From contig JBEKVI010000006.1 in NCBI GenBank assembly GCA_049514215.1, positions 62,001 through 126,000 of the forward strand: a stretch of 64,000 bases of DNA, written 5' to 3'. The notes under the pieces are model-generated. The model searched no databases. It was not told the origin of the DNA and saw nothing but the letters and a program-made list of their open reading frames with translations. The DNA is from BOG-994 sp049514215. Its GTDB lineage: Bacteria; Pseudomonadota; Gammaproteobacteria; Burkholderiales; Burkholderiaceae_D. Both the position numbers and the translations under genes were made by a program. This document shows, piece by piece, positions 7,580-15,726 of this stretch (the stretch's first letter is position 1; every line of letters begins with the position of its first letter).

Positions 7580-9000
7580 GCCTGAGACGGAGAAGGACGT
7601 CCGAGCACCTTGGCCTGCAAGTCGTCAAACGCGCTTACGATCCGTCGTACCGGCCCGTTCTTGTGTCCTAAGGCCCCTTCCGGTACCTCCAAATGAATCA
7701 GCATCGCGGCATTGCCTTCGAAGACCGCGACGCGGCCATCTTCGAGGACCGTGAAATCCACTCCGCCAAAATCCAGATCCAGTCGACGGCCGATCGCCTC
7801 GATGGCCTGAAGGGCGGACGCGCCGAGGCTCGCCTCGGGGTTGGCAAGAAAAAGACGCTCCTCTTCGAGTTTCCACGCATGTTCCTGCATCTGAGCGGAG
7901 AAGTAATGGGCAATCCAGTGCGGAGAAATCGCCAAATGGTAGGGATAGGGCACGCGGTCGACATAGACCATACGGTATTTACGGTAGTATCCGTCGCGCG
8001 AGCGCGCATCGAGGATTGAGCTGACGTACTGTGGCGTGTCCTTTGCCTGCAGGTACTGGTCCAGTTCGCCGAGGCTTTCGTGGCGGACGATGCCCTCGCC
8101 GCCATGGGTGCCCACGGGTCGGGTTATCGTAGGGAAAATGATACCGGCCGCGGCGATCTGGCGGCTTAGCTCCTCAGGCGAGCCCAGCGGCCTGTCGAAG
8201 CGCAGGCAGGGTGCGACAACCACGCCTGGCAGCCCTTCGAGCAAGGTCGGCAGGCGATCACGGGTGGCTCGCGAAACGATTTCCGGTGGGTTTAGGATCG
8301 GCTTTGAACAGTGCCTAGCGAAGGTCGCGAGTCGCTCGCCAAGCGCCAAAGCAACGTCAGGCTCGCCGATGGCATTAAATACGAGGTCGTATTCGGGGAG
8401 CTTCAAGTCCTCGTCGGGTTCGGCATAGTCAAGGAAGTATTTGACGCGGTGACAGCGGTAGGCCGGAAAGAGCGCCTCAAAGGGGGTATTGCCCTCCGTT
8501 CCCGTGCACAGCAAAAGCGTGCGGTGATTCGCTGCAGCGCTGGGCTCCAGGAAGACGCGTTGCCGGCGATACGCCAGTTCCCGGTGGATCGTCGCATCGC
8601 GTGACCTACCCAGTCGCTGCCACACGGCCGCGAGATTCTGATGGGCGATCACGAGCGTGGGGTCGATCGACAGCGTCAGCCGATACCAGGCGGAGGCAGC
8701 GCTGAGATCTCCCGCGATGAGGCATTCAGTGGCGATGTTATACAGGCCGAGCGCGGCGTGCGGGGCGTAACAGTTATCCCGCTCCTGGAGAATTCGCGCC
8801 GCGCGCGCGTGGGCTTCGGCGGCTCGCTTATCGCCGCGTGCTTGGGTTAGGCGCGCGAAGGCGAGATGGGTCAGTGGGTCAACCGAAAGCCTCGGATCGG
8901 ATGCGTCTTCCGAATCAACCCCGTCAGAGGAGGAATTCGGCACCTTCTCGGGAAGGACACAGCCGATCTCCGAGAGGTTTGCAGCGCGGGGTTGCATCAT
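7576..9000 (-). CDS. TPR and ATP-grasp domain protein
   Basis: Unnamed protein of 474 residues. Residues about 45-165 hold two or three tetratricopeptide-like repeats (the clearest is YNIATECLIAGDLSAASAWY followed by PTLVIAHQNLAAVWQRLGRS). Residues about 240-460 look like an ATP-grasp ligase: GIIFPTITRPVGTHGGEGI as the nucleotide-binding loop, a central strand with YYRKYRMVYVD, and LDFGGVDFTVLEDGRVAVFEGNAA as the metal-binding end. ATP-grasp enzymes join a carboxylate to an amine or thiol; no substrate is evident. A methyltransferase gene lies 190 bp upstream on the same strand, joined by a 64-codon frame. Confidence 0.75.
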   Translation of the reverse strand: MMQPRAANLSEIGCVLPEKVPNSSSDGVDSEDASDPRLSVDPLTHLAFARLTQARGDKRAAEAHARAARILQERDNCYAPHAALGLYNIATECLIAGDLSAASAWYRLTLSIDPTLVIAHQNLAAVWQRLGRSRDATIHRELAYRRQRVFLEPSAAANHRTLLLCTGTEGNTPFEALFPAYRCHRVKYFLDYAEPDEDLKLPEYDLVFNAIGEPDVALALGERLATFARHCSKPILNPPEIVSRATRDRLPTLLEGLPGVVVAPCLRFDRPLGSPEELSRQIAAAGIIFPTITRPVGTHGGEGIVRHESLGELDQYLQAKDTPQYVSSILDARSRDGYYRKYRMVYVDRVPYPYHLAISPHWIAHYFSAQMQEHAWKLEEERLFLANPEASLGASALQAIEAIGRRLDLDFGGVDFTVLEDGRVAVFEGNAAMLIHLEVPEGALGHKNGPVRRIVSAFDDLQAKVLGRPSPSQA

Positions 9001-9191
9001 GAATTACTCGGGCAGATTGAACGTAGGGGCCGCAGGTGGCTGACCAGCGGCAAGCGCCAGATCCGACCGCCTACAAAGAATCGACAGAGTGCCAGAACGT
9101 GGGTCTTCTCAATTCGCCGAAAAGGCGCACTTCTCAGATGGTTTTCTGCCCTTTGGCTGCCGGTGCCCCCTCTCGGTGCGGCAAGCAGCAC
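8997..9191 (-). CDS. Possible 64-residue protein bridging methyltransferase and ATP-grasp genes
   Basis: A GTG-started frame that begins on the last base of the methyltransferase stop region and whose TGA overlaps the ATP-grasp ATG (ATGA). The product is basic with two cysteines and no recognisable domain or signal peptide. About 59% of its third codon positions are G or C, lower than in the neighbouring genes, so chance is quite possible. The double overlap is the only positive evidence. If not translated, this 190-bp stretch is plain intergenic DNA. Confidence 0.25.
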   Translation of the reverse strand: MLLAAPRGGTGSQRAENHLRSAPFRRIEKTHVLALCRFFVGGRIWRLPLVSHLRPLRSICPSNS

Positions 9192-9769
9192 TAGACTTCG
9201 GTTTGCAGGACGACCTCCCAGATCGTCTCCGGGACAAAACGATCGTCAATCACCCTCTCCTCCATGGACAGAAGGTGCCAGCCGCGCGCAAACAGCGTGA
9301 TGATCGATTCACGGTCGAAAAAGCGCCTGGGCTGGTCTCCAATCAGAAAATAATTCTCCGAGATTTGCGCATTGCCGCGCGCTCCATACTGCTCATCGTT
9401 GGTGGAACTAACCTGGCAGAGCATGAGACCGGGATGCGTGAGGTTCTGGCGGATGCGAGCGACGAGCGCAATGGTTTCTGGCCAATCGAAATAGTGCAGT
9501 GAGTAACTCGCGACCACCACACCGATTCGGGCCATCGGTTCTGGGAAGGGTTCGCGTAAATCCTGATGGTAAATTCGGGCCCTGGGCGCCTTCGCCCGGC
9601 CGGCCGCTACAGCCTCTGCGGATATATCGAGCCCGACCACATCGAGTCCGGCATCGCACAGGGCAGCCGCGTCGTCGCCGGAGCCACACCCGAGTTGGAG
9701 GACGACGGAATGTTTGGCGTGCGCGGCGACGAGGGGCAGCCACCGCTCGAGCCAGCGGTCAGGGTCCAT
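9191..9769 (-). CDS. Class I SAM-dependent methyltransferase
   Basis: Protein of 192 residues with a Rossmann-type methyltransferase fold. Motif I is VVLQLGCGSGDDAAAL (about 22-37), followed by the acidic end of strand 2 (VVGLDIS), motif II around YHQDLREPFPE and a motif III-like region IGVVVASYSLHYFDWPE. The layout resembles small methyltransferases acting on low-molecular-weight substrates, but the target is not evident. I chose the ATG at 9769 because AAGGAG lies just upstream and the residues before it do not belong to the fold. Confidence 0.8.
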   Translation of the reverse strand: MDPDRWLERWLPLVAAHAKHSVVLQLGCGSGDDAAALCDAGLDVVGLDISAEAVAAGRAKAPRARIYHQDLREPFPEPMARIGVVVASYSLHYFDWPETIALVARIRQNLTHPGLMLCQVSSTNDEQYGARGNAQISENYFLIGDQPRRFFDRESIITLFARGWHLLSMEERVIDDRFVPETIWEVVLQTEV

Positions 9770-10147
9770 GCCACTCCTTCGAAGTGGCCGAAATTTCAGG
9801 CCACGGGATATTCTCACCCCAACATCTAGGACTCGCCATCGACAGATCTTCACGGCGCGTTGCCAAGGTGGGTATTCTCGCACCGCATCGCGCATCTAGC
9901 CAGTCCGGCGACGGAGTGGTTTGGGGACGATCTGCCCGGCTCACGAATCTTGCGAATCGGGGCGGGCGACACACGATCGAAGCCGTCCGAGCGCTTGTAG
10001 CCCAAAGGGGGATGCCGTGCACCGCGAGGGGACGAGAAGACGTGGACTGCGCGCTTGTGCATCAGCGCAGATTCTAGAAAATGACTGAGCGGGGAGCTCC
10101 TCGCGCGATTTTCGTTCAGCGGCGCTGCGGGGCGCGCCGCACGAAGC
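9770..10147. other. Non-coding region, 378 bp, with a GC-rich hairpin after the chemoreceptor gene
   Basis: No frame on either strand has recognisable protein character. The only structure I see is the hairpin at 10112-10145, listed separately. The remainder should hold the promoter for the methyltransferase gene on the minus strand, but no convincing -35/-10 pair was found. Confidence 0.55.
10112..10145 (-). terminator. Terminator-like hairpin directly after the chemoreceptor gene
   Basis: GCGGCGC (10119-10125) pairs with GCGCCGC (10134-10140), and the flanks TTCGT (10112-10116) and ACGAA (10141-10145) extend the stem after a two-base bulge. The gene's stop codon is only a few bases away. 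There is no T-tract on the minus-strand transcript, so termination would be imperfect or Rho-assisted. Confidence 0.4.
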
Positions 10148-12439
10148 TTAGAATTCCTCCCAGTCCGACTCTGCGCTACCGGCTTTGGCTAGAATCTCCA
10201 CAGCGGGCGCTCGCTTCGGCGGAGCATCGGATTTCGACGCGGCAAGCCGATGGACATTCTTGGCGCGGTCCTTGGAGCGTCGCTCAGCTTGGACCTGCAC
10301 GCCCTTGGCTTTCTCAGGAACTACCGCCGCCGATGTCGGGCGTTGCGCTTCAGATCCGAGCCGAAAGACGGACATCGACGCCTCGAGCTTTTGCGACTGC
10401 TCTTGCATCGACTCGGCGGCGGCAGCGGCCTGCTCAACGAGCGCGGCATTTTGCTGCGTGACCTGATCCATCTGGGTGATCGCCTGGTTCACTTGCTCGA
10501 TTCCGGAGGCTTGTTCCGCGGAGGCGGCGGTGATCTCGTTCATGATGTCCGTCAAACGCTTCACCGAGAGAACCACCTCTTCCATCGTCTTGCCAGCCGA
10601 GTCGACCAGGCGTGAACCCGAATTGACCTTCTCGACCGAGTCGCCGATCAGATCCTTGATCTCCCGGGCGGCCCCCGAGCTCCGTTGAGCCAGGCTGCGG
10701 ACCTCTGCGGCGACGACGGCAAACCCGCGACCCTGGTCACCCGCGCGCGCCGCCTCCACTGCCGCATTCAGCGCAAGAATATTGGTTTGGAAAGCGATCC
10801 CATCGATCACACCAATGATGTCCGAGATCCGCTTCGAGCTGCCGGAGATCGCGCTCATGGTCGAGACAACTTCCGCGACGACACTTCCACCTCGCTCGGC
10901 GACTTCGGAGGCACTGACCGCAAGCTGATTGGCCTGTCGGGCGTTATCCGCATTCTGCTTGACCGTCGAGGTCAATTCCTCCATCGATGAGGCCGTCTCC
11001 TCCAGGCTTGCCGCCTGTTCTTCGGTCCGACTCGAGAGGTCCGAGTTGCCCGTCGCGATCTCGCGTGCGGCGGTGTTGATAGCCTCAGTGGCCTCGCGGA
11101 TATCGCCGACGATATTGAGCAATTGCACGGCAGTCTGATTGGTGTCGTCCTTGAGTTGTCCGAACGTCCCCGCGTAGTCTGCTTCGATACGTTCCGTCAG
11201 GTTTCCGGACGCGATCGCGGAGAGGACTCGCGAGAGATCCGAGAGGCTGTTGTCGGAGACCTCCATGAGACGGTTAAGTTGGCTCACCATCGTTCTAAAC
11301 GCGTTCTCAAAGCGTTGCTCGTCCCCCCGAACCCGGAAGTTTCCTTCGAGGGCCGCCTTGGCTAGTTCATTGATCTGATCGCTGATGGCGACAAAGCTTT
11401 CCCTTACGCCCCGAATTGCCGCAGTGATTTGGACCTGCTGCCCGGGCAAGATTTCCATTTCCACGGAGAAATCGCCCTGGGCGTAGGACTTGACGACTTC
11501 AATCGTCCGCTGGTTGACCCGGATGTGCGCTCCAACGAGTTCATTGATGGCAAGGGCCATCTCGCCGAACGTGCCGGGATACTCGTTCGCGGACATGCGA
11601 TGGCTAATTTCCCCAACGGCGTGCTGGCGGGCCAGCTCGCGCTGCGCTGTCACAAATTTCTGCAGACTGGCTTGCATCTTCTGCATGGAAAGCAGGAGCA
11701 GCCCCGTCTCGTCACGGCTCGTGACTTCGATTTCATTCTCGAGATTGCCGTCCGCGATCGCGTCTGCGATGGAGAGCACCTTGCGGAGCGGCTTTGTGAT
11801 GCTGCGTGTGGTCCAGATTGCTGTCGTGATTCCGAACACGAAGGAAAGCGCGGCAAGGGCCAAAGTCGTGCTGCGGACGACTTCGAACATCTTTTCCGCG
11901 CCGTCACGAGCCTCGGTGATCTGCCCTTCCTGGTAGGTCACCATATTCTTGAGCGCAGTCAAGTAGGCCGCCTGCGTCTTGTAGCCCTCCCCGTAGAGCA
12001 CACGCGTAGCTTCGTCATTACGATTGGCCATGCCCAGCGCGATCACTTCGCTCGTATATCGGACATAGGCCGCCCGAGCATCGCGCATTTCTCGCAGGAG
12101 GACCTTCGCCTTTTCATCGCTCACAGTCTTCTCGAGCGTGTCAAATTCCTTCTGAACGTCAGCAAGATTTTTGTCGTAGGCGGCCTTCTGCTCAGCCAGA
12201 TCCTTGGGGTCGGTCAAGAGAATGATGTCGCGCACAATACGCGCGTTCTCGAGCATCGTTTTCGTAATCTCGTTGACCAGGCGGGTCTTTGGATAGCGGT
12301 TGACGGCGATTTGCTCGGTGCCCGAGTTCAGCTGGTCAAAACCCACCATGCCCGAGAATGAGAGCAGCACCACGAGAGCCAATACCAGGACGAAACCGCC
12401 ACCGACGCGCTGGCCGATCTTAAGATTTGAGAATTTCAT
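10148..12439 (-). CDS. Methyl-accepting chemotaxis protein
   Basis: Transmembrane chemoreceptor of 763 residues. TM1 is about 12-34 and TM2 about 191-210; between them is an alpha-helical sensor of the four-helix-bundle type. After TM2 comes a HAMP domain, then about 200 residues with HAMP-like units (NLENEIEV, QGDFSVEMEI, GNLTERIEADYAG), then the signalling domain with the conserved tip IAFQTNILALNAAVEAARAG. The C-terminus is DWEEF, matching the xWxxF pentapeptide that tethers CheR and CheB. A cheW gene lies 31 bp upstream on the same strand. The ligand is unknown. Confidence 0.94.
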   Translation of the reverse strand: MKFSNLKIGQRVGGGFVLVLALVVLLSFSGMVGFDQLNSGTEQIAVNRYPKTRLVNEITKTMLENARIVRDIILLTDPKDLAEQKAAYDKNLADVQKEFDTLEKTVSDEKAKVLLREMRDARAAYVRYTSEVIALGMANRNDEATRVLYGEGYKTQAAYLTALKNMVTYQEGQITEARDGAEKMFEVVRSTTLALAALSFVFGITTAIWTTRSITKPLRKVLSIADAIADGNLENEIEVTSRDETGLLLLSMQKMQASLQKFVTAQRELARQHAVGEISHRMSANEYPGTFGEMALAINELVGAHIRVNQRTIEVVKSYAQGDFSVEMEILPGQQVQITAAIRGVRESFVAISDQINELAKAALEGNFRVRGDEQRFENAFRTMVSQLNRLMEVSDNSLSDLSRVLSAIASGNLTERIEADYAGTFGQLKDDTNQTAVQLLNIVGDIREATEAINTAAREIATGNSDLSSRTEEQAASLEETASSMEELTSTVKQNADNARQANQLAVSASEVAERGGSVVAEVVSTMSAISGSSKRISDIIGVIDGIAFQTNILALNAAVEAARAGDQGRGFAVVAAEVRSLAQRSSGAAREIKDLIGDSVEKVNSGSRLVDSAGKTMEEVVLSVKRLTDIMNEITAASAEQASGIEQVNQAITQMDQVTQQNAALVEQAAAAAESMQEQSQKLEASMSVFRLGSEAQRPTSAAVVPEKAKGVQVQAERRSKDRAKNVHRLAASKSDAPPKRAPAVEILAKAGSAESDWEEF

Positions 12440-12470
12440 GAATATTCTGCCTATGAGGGCCTTGGAGGGG

Positions 12471-12983
12471 TTACTCGCGAGACGAAGTCAGCAATCCGAT
12501 CGCATCCGACGAGAGCACGCGCTCCATGTCCATCAGCATGAGGCTGCGCTCGTCGATCTGACCGATTCCGAGCAGCTGGTCCGTGTTAACGGTGCTCCCC
12601 ATTTCAGGGGCGCGACGGATCTGATCCGCGGTCAAGGAGACGACCTCGCAGACCTGGTCGACGACAATGCCGATCGTGCGAGTCGAAATACTCAAAATGA
12701 TGACGACCGTTTGCGCGTTATAGGAGGGAATTCCGACCTTTAGGCCAATGCGCAGATCAACGATCGGTACGACCAATCCGCGCAAGTCGACCACGCCCTT
12801 GAGGTACGCAGGCGCGTTGACGATGGTGGTGACGGGTCCGTAACCGCGAATCTCCTTGACCTTCAAGATCTCGATCCCGTACTCCTGGCCATCGAGTAAG
12901 AAGGTGAGGAACTCCCGACCCGACTGCAGAATGCCAGCATGGCCGGAAAGCGTGGGTTCTTGAGACTGAAGATTGGACTGCAT
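12471..12983 (-). CDS. cheW: Chemotaxis coupling protein CheW
   Basis: Adaptor of 170 residues that links chemoreceptors to the kinase CheA. Conserved parts are FLTFLLDGQEYGIEILKVKE, the VVDLRGLVVPIVDLR segment and IGIVVDQVCEVV. The ATG at 12983 has AGAGG upstream; an earlier in-frame start would add 31 residues that do not look like CheW. It precedes the chemoreceptor gene on the same strand and both probably share a transcript. No cheA, cheY, cheR or cheB is in the window, so the pair must plug into a system encoded elsewhere. Confidence 0.93.
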   Translation of the reverse strand: MQSNLQSQEPTLSGHAGILQSGREFLTFLLDGQEYGIEILKVKEIRGYGPVTTIVNAPAYLKGVVDLRGLVVPIVDLRIGLKVGIPSYNAQTVVIILSISTRTIGIVVDQVCEVVSLTADQIRRAPEMGSTVNTDQLLGIGQIDERSLMLMDMERVLSSDAIGLLTSSRE

Positions 12984-13399
12984 GCCACTCGCCTCTGGAC
13001 GAAAGGTGCCTGGGGTCGGTCGCAGCGACGCGACGCTCAAATGGATCGCAACGGCGAACCTCGAACGGAGGTTCAAACAGGTATTTCGGACGGATGCGCC
13101 AGAAGATGAGGCTGCGCATTGTTAAACATGGTTACAGGGGTGTGCGACCTGCGGTCGCTTCGGGACGCGGCAAACCCGGAAAGTCCGGCCCGAGCGCCTC
13201 GGTTTTTACGACGCATCGATAAACTGATCCACCATCCAGGCGTGGGGTGTGTCTGAACCACGAGATTGTCTTTGAGTGGCGGGATCCCAACCGCATACCT
13301 CAAGCGTTCGCGTCGAGGCTAATGCCATTTCGCGGAAGTTCGCCGACCCTAGGACTCCAGAGGGGTCGACGGCTGTTCCGGATGGGCGAACTGCCTCGT
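12984..13399. other. Non-coding region, 416 bp
   Basis: No supported gene. It separates cheW from the flippase gene, both on the minus strand, so it should hold the cheW-chemoreceptor promoter and the end of the flippase transcript. I found no convincing promoter pair. A small CCGAG/CTCGG hairpin followed by five T is present on the plus strand (13190-13207), but no plus-strand gene ends there. Confidence 0.5.
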
Positions 13400-14965
13400 T
13401 TAGGAAGAAGCGGCCGTGGCGGCGAACCTGCGAATTCCCGCGAGCCTTAAGAGATCAAAAAAGACGTTCCGATTGATGAGCCAACTCAGGAATCCATAGC
13501 TGGCCCCGCCTGCGGCGATGAGAATGCCAAGGCGCGCAGGCCCCGGGAGCGCCCAAGCCGCCATCGACTCTTGAATCAGCTCGACTATCGCCATCATGGC
13601 GCACGAGAGGGAAATGGGAATGGCGACGGCCCGCATGATCTGCAGGAAGCGCAATTCAAGCAGCGCAGTCGTTGCGAGGTAGGTCGGAATCAGATTGAGG
13701 ACGTTGGCAATGAGATAGCAATTTGCCACCCCCAGGACACCCCAGCGAATACCGATCAGAAACGCACTGACATTCAGGACTGCGCCCAGAATCCCGAGGT
13801 AGAAAAGGGTTCGTGTGCGACCCCGTGCCATGAAGACGGTCCCCGTTGAGCTGACGGCCGATTGGATCAATCCGGTAGGTGCAAGGAATCCGAGTACCGG
13901 AGCCACTTCCATCCACTGATTTCCCAGCACGACGTGGACAAAAAGGATGCGCAAGATATAGAGGCCGCCCATCAAGGGCGCCGCTACGGCCATGATGACA
14001 CTGAGCACTCTCAAAAACAGCGGTCCCAAAAGCTCCGGGGAGTCTTGCGCTCGGCTCATGACCGGAAAGAGCGCACGTCCCGAGATCCATGACATGTTCT
14101 GCACCGGAAACAGCATGATCCGATAGGCAAGCGAATAGACCCCCAAGGGCGTGGCGCCCAGATAGCGACCGATCACGAGGCTGTCGGCGTTACGCGAAAG
14201 GTAGTTCACCATATTAAACGCGGCGAGGTTGCCTCCGAAGTGCCAGAGCGCCCGGATTTGACCCATGCGAAAATGCCACCGTGGCCGCCATCGGGTAGCC
14301 ACCAAAAGTTGAATGGTGGACAGTGCGGCTCCGACCAAGGATTGCGCAACGAGGCTGTAAGGTCCTGCGCCAAGGAGCGCCGCGCCCACAGCGACGAGGA
14401 AGGCCAGGACGCTGCTGACGACCTCTATGCGGGTAACGACGATGAATTGCGACTCGCGCTCCAACAGTGCTTGCGAAACCGTTCCAAGGCTCGATAGAGG
14501 AAACGTCAGAGACAGAAGAAGCAGAATTGGAATCACTTCGGTCGCGTGAAGAAACCGTGCCGTGATTGGAGCCGTGGCAGCAAGGATCACCCCCAGTGCA
14601 AGACCGAGGATGTTGCTGAACCAAAATGCGGACAACGTAGTCTCGTCATCCAATTCCTTCTTCTGGATGACGGCCGCGCTGGTCCCGAGATCCCGAAGAA
14701 CGTTGGCCAGGTTGGTCACGATCGTCGCCATCGCAACGAGACCATAATCCGAAGGCTTTAGGAGGCGCGACAGCACGAGCAGTCCTGCAATTTGGAGCAG
14801 GACACGCACCGCCTGAGAGATGCCTATCCAACGGGCGTTCGAGAGCGCAGACACCGACCTATCCTTTACAAACTGGGGAAGATCCACCGCGCCAGCCAAA
14901 AGAACGGTCTTGCGTGGCGTCACGGACTGTCGCCTGATTGGAATCGATTTCGTCCGCGAGGACAA
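13400..14965 (-). CDS. Polysaccharide flippase (Wzx/MVF family)
   Basis: Multi-pass inner-membrane protein of 521 residues with about 12-14 hydrophobic segments, of the MOP superfamily group that includes WzxC and AmsL and flips lipid-linked oligosaccharide repeats. The N-terminal signature ALSNARWIGISQAVRVLLQI, LLKPSDYGLVAMATIV and LRDLGTSAAVIQKKEL is typical of that group. The first start is a TTG at 14965; a GTG at 14923 or a later start is possible because the first 35 or so residues are outside the fold. A glycosyltransferase gene lies 2.5 kb away on the same strand, beyond a plus-strand barrel gene. Confidence 0.87.
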   Translation of the reverse strand: MSSRTKSIPIRRQSVTPRKTVLLAGAVDLPQFVKDRSVSALSNARWIGISQAVRVLLQIAGLLVLSRLLKPSDYGLVAMATIVTNLANVLRDLGTSAAVIQKKELDDETTLSAFWFSNILGLALGVILAATAPITARFLHATEVIPILLLLSLTFPLSSLGTVSQALLERESQFIVVTRIEVVSSVLAFLVAVGAALLGAGPYSLVAQSLVGAALSTIQLLVATRWRPRWHFRMGQIRALWHFGGNLAAFNMVNYLSRNADSLVIGRYLGATPLGVYSLAYRIMLFPVQNMSWISGRALFPVMSRAQDSPELLGPLFLRVLSVIMAVAAPLMGGLYILRILFVHVVLGNQWMEVAPVLGFLAPTGLIQSAVSSTGTVFMARGRTRTLFYLGILGAVLNVSAFLIGIRWGVLGVANCYLIANVLNLIPTYLATTALLELRFLQIMRAVAIPISLSCAMMAIVELIQESMAAWALPGPARLGILIAAGGASYGFLSWLINRNVFFDLLRLAGIRRFAATAASS

Positions 14966-15726
14966 GCTTTGACCTTGACCCCCAAAAGGGGTGCCAACGT
15001 GAGTGGGTTCGCAGCCAAACCACGAGGCCGGGCGATGCGCGGTTGTTCATAGGGTCGTCGAAATCAACGGCATCGCCAAGCCGACGCGGGCAAGGCGCGT
15101 ACACCGTCGCGACGGGCCGAGCGCGATGTAGACGCGCGAGGTCCCCCTGCTGTTATGGGATAGCCCAGAGCACCGTGGTTGCGATGAAAGGCTCGATTGA
15201 TCACGCGATGGATGCAGCGCTTTTGGAGTCCAGAAACGACAGGGGTCGAGGCAGCGGCCTGCGATCTCGTGCCGCGCGCGTTATGGGAGAAAAATCCCTG
15301 CAGATGCCCGCAAGATTCGAGCCATGGTACACCAGCTGGGATCGATCCTTAGATCGCGTGGCCGTCGCATCGTTCGAGCCCGGCCCCGACCGCTTTGATT
15401 CCCGTCGTACCGATCTCGACATGAAAGGGATGGATCGTTCTCCAGGCTTCGACCATTGCGAGATTGCCTCGTACGCAGGCCCCTGTAGTAACCGACGAGC
15501 TTCTCTGATCGAGCAAAGGTTCTCGTAAAGATTGCGTAAATATTCGGGACCCTTTCGGGGGAGCCTGTCATTTTTACGAGTTGTTTACGGACGTTCTGTT
15601 GTAATCGATCGCGTTGTCCTGAACGGATTAGCAACTGTTCGTGAAGGAATGTGGGATCTGAAGCTATCCAGGATTCCGTTTCGCACGAAGAGATTCGCTT
15701 CCTCCTCCTTTTCACAACTCAGAAAA
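14966..15726. other. Long divergent non-coding region, 761 bp
   Basis: Lies between the minus-strand flippase gene and the plus-strand barrel gene. The open frames in it have biased, low-complexity composition and no recognisable family. The part that stands out is 15522-15605, with phased CGTAAA/TTTACG repeats and a -10-like element, listed separately. No tRNA, terminator or mobile element seen. Confidence 0.55.
15522..15605 (+). promoter_or_regulatory. Phased CGTAAA/TTTACG repeats and -10 element upstream of the barrel gene
   Basis: CGTAAA occurs at 15524-15529 and 15535-15540, and its reverse complement TTTACG at 15573-15578 and 15584-15589. Each pair has an exact 11-bp repeat interval, one helical turn. 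The outer copies extend to an 8-bp inverted match, CTCGTAAA and TTTACGAG. A -10-like TGTAAT lies at 15600-15605, ten bases after the last repeat, with no -35. This is the layout of promoters activated by OmpR/PhoB-type response regulators; the regulator is not known. Confidence 0.5.

Noticed and set aside
13190..13207. CCGAG/CTCGG hairpin followed by five T, read on the plus strand
   Set aside because: Looks like an intrinsic terminator, but both neighbouring genes are on the minus strand, so nothing is there to terminate.
14938..15528. 196-codon open frame on the plus strand between the flippase and barrel genes
   Set aside because: Arg/Ser-rich composition, no recognisable family, and it overlaps the start of the flippase gene; typical of a chance frame in GC-rich DNA.
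15565..15571. CTGTCAT, a PhoB-box half-site, upstream of the barrel gene
   Set aside because: The second half-site is not found 11 bp away; a single 7-mer is weak evidence for phosphate control.
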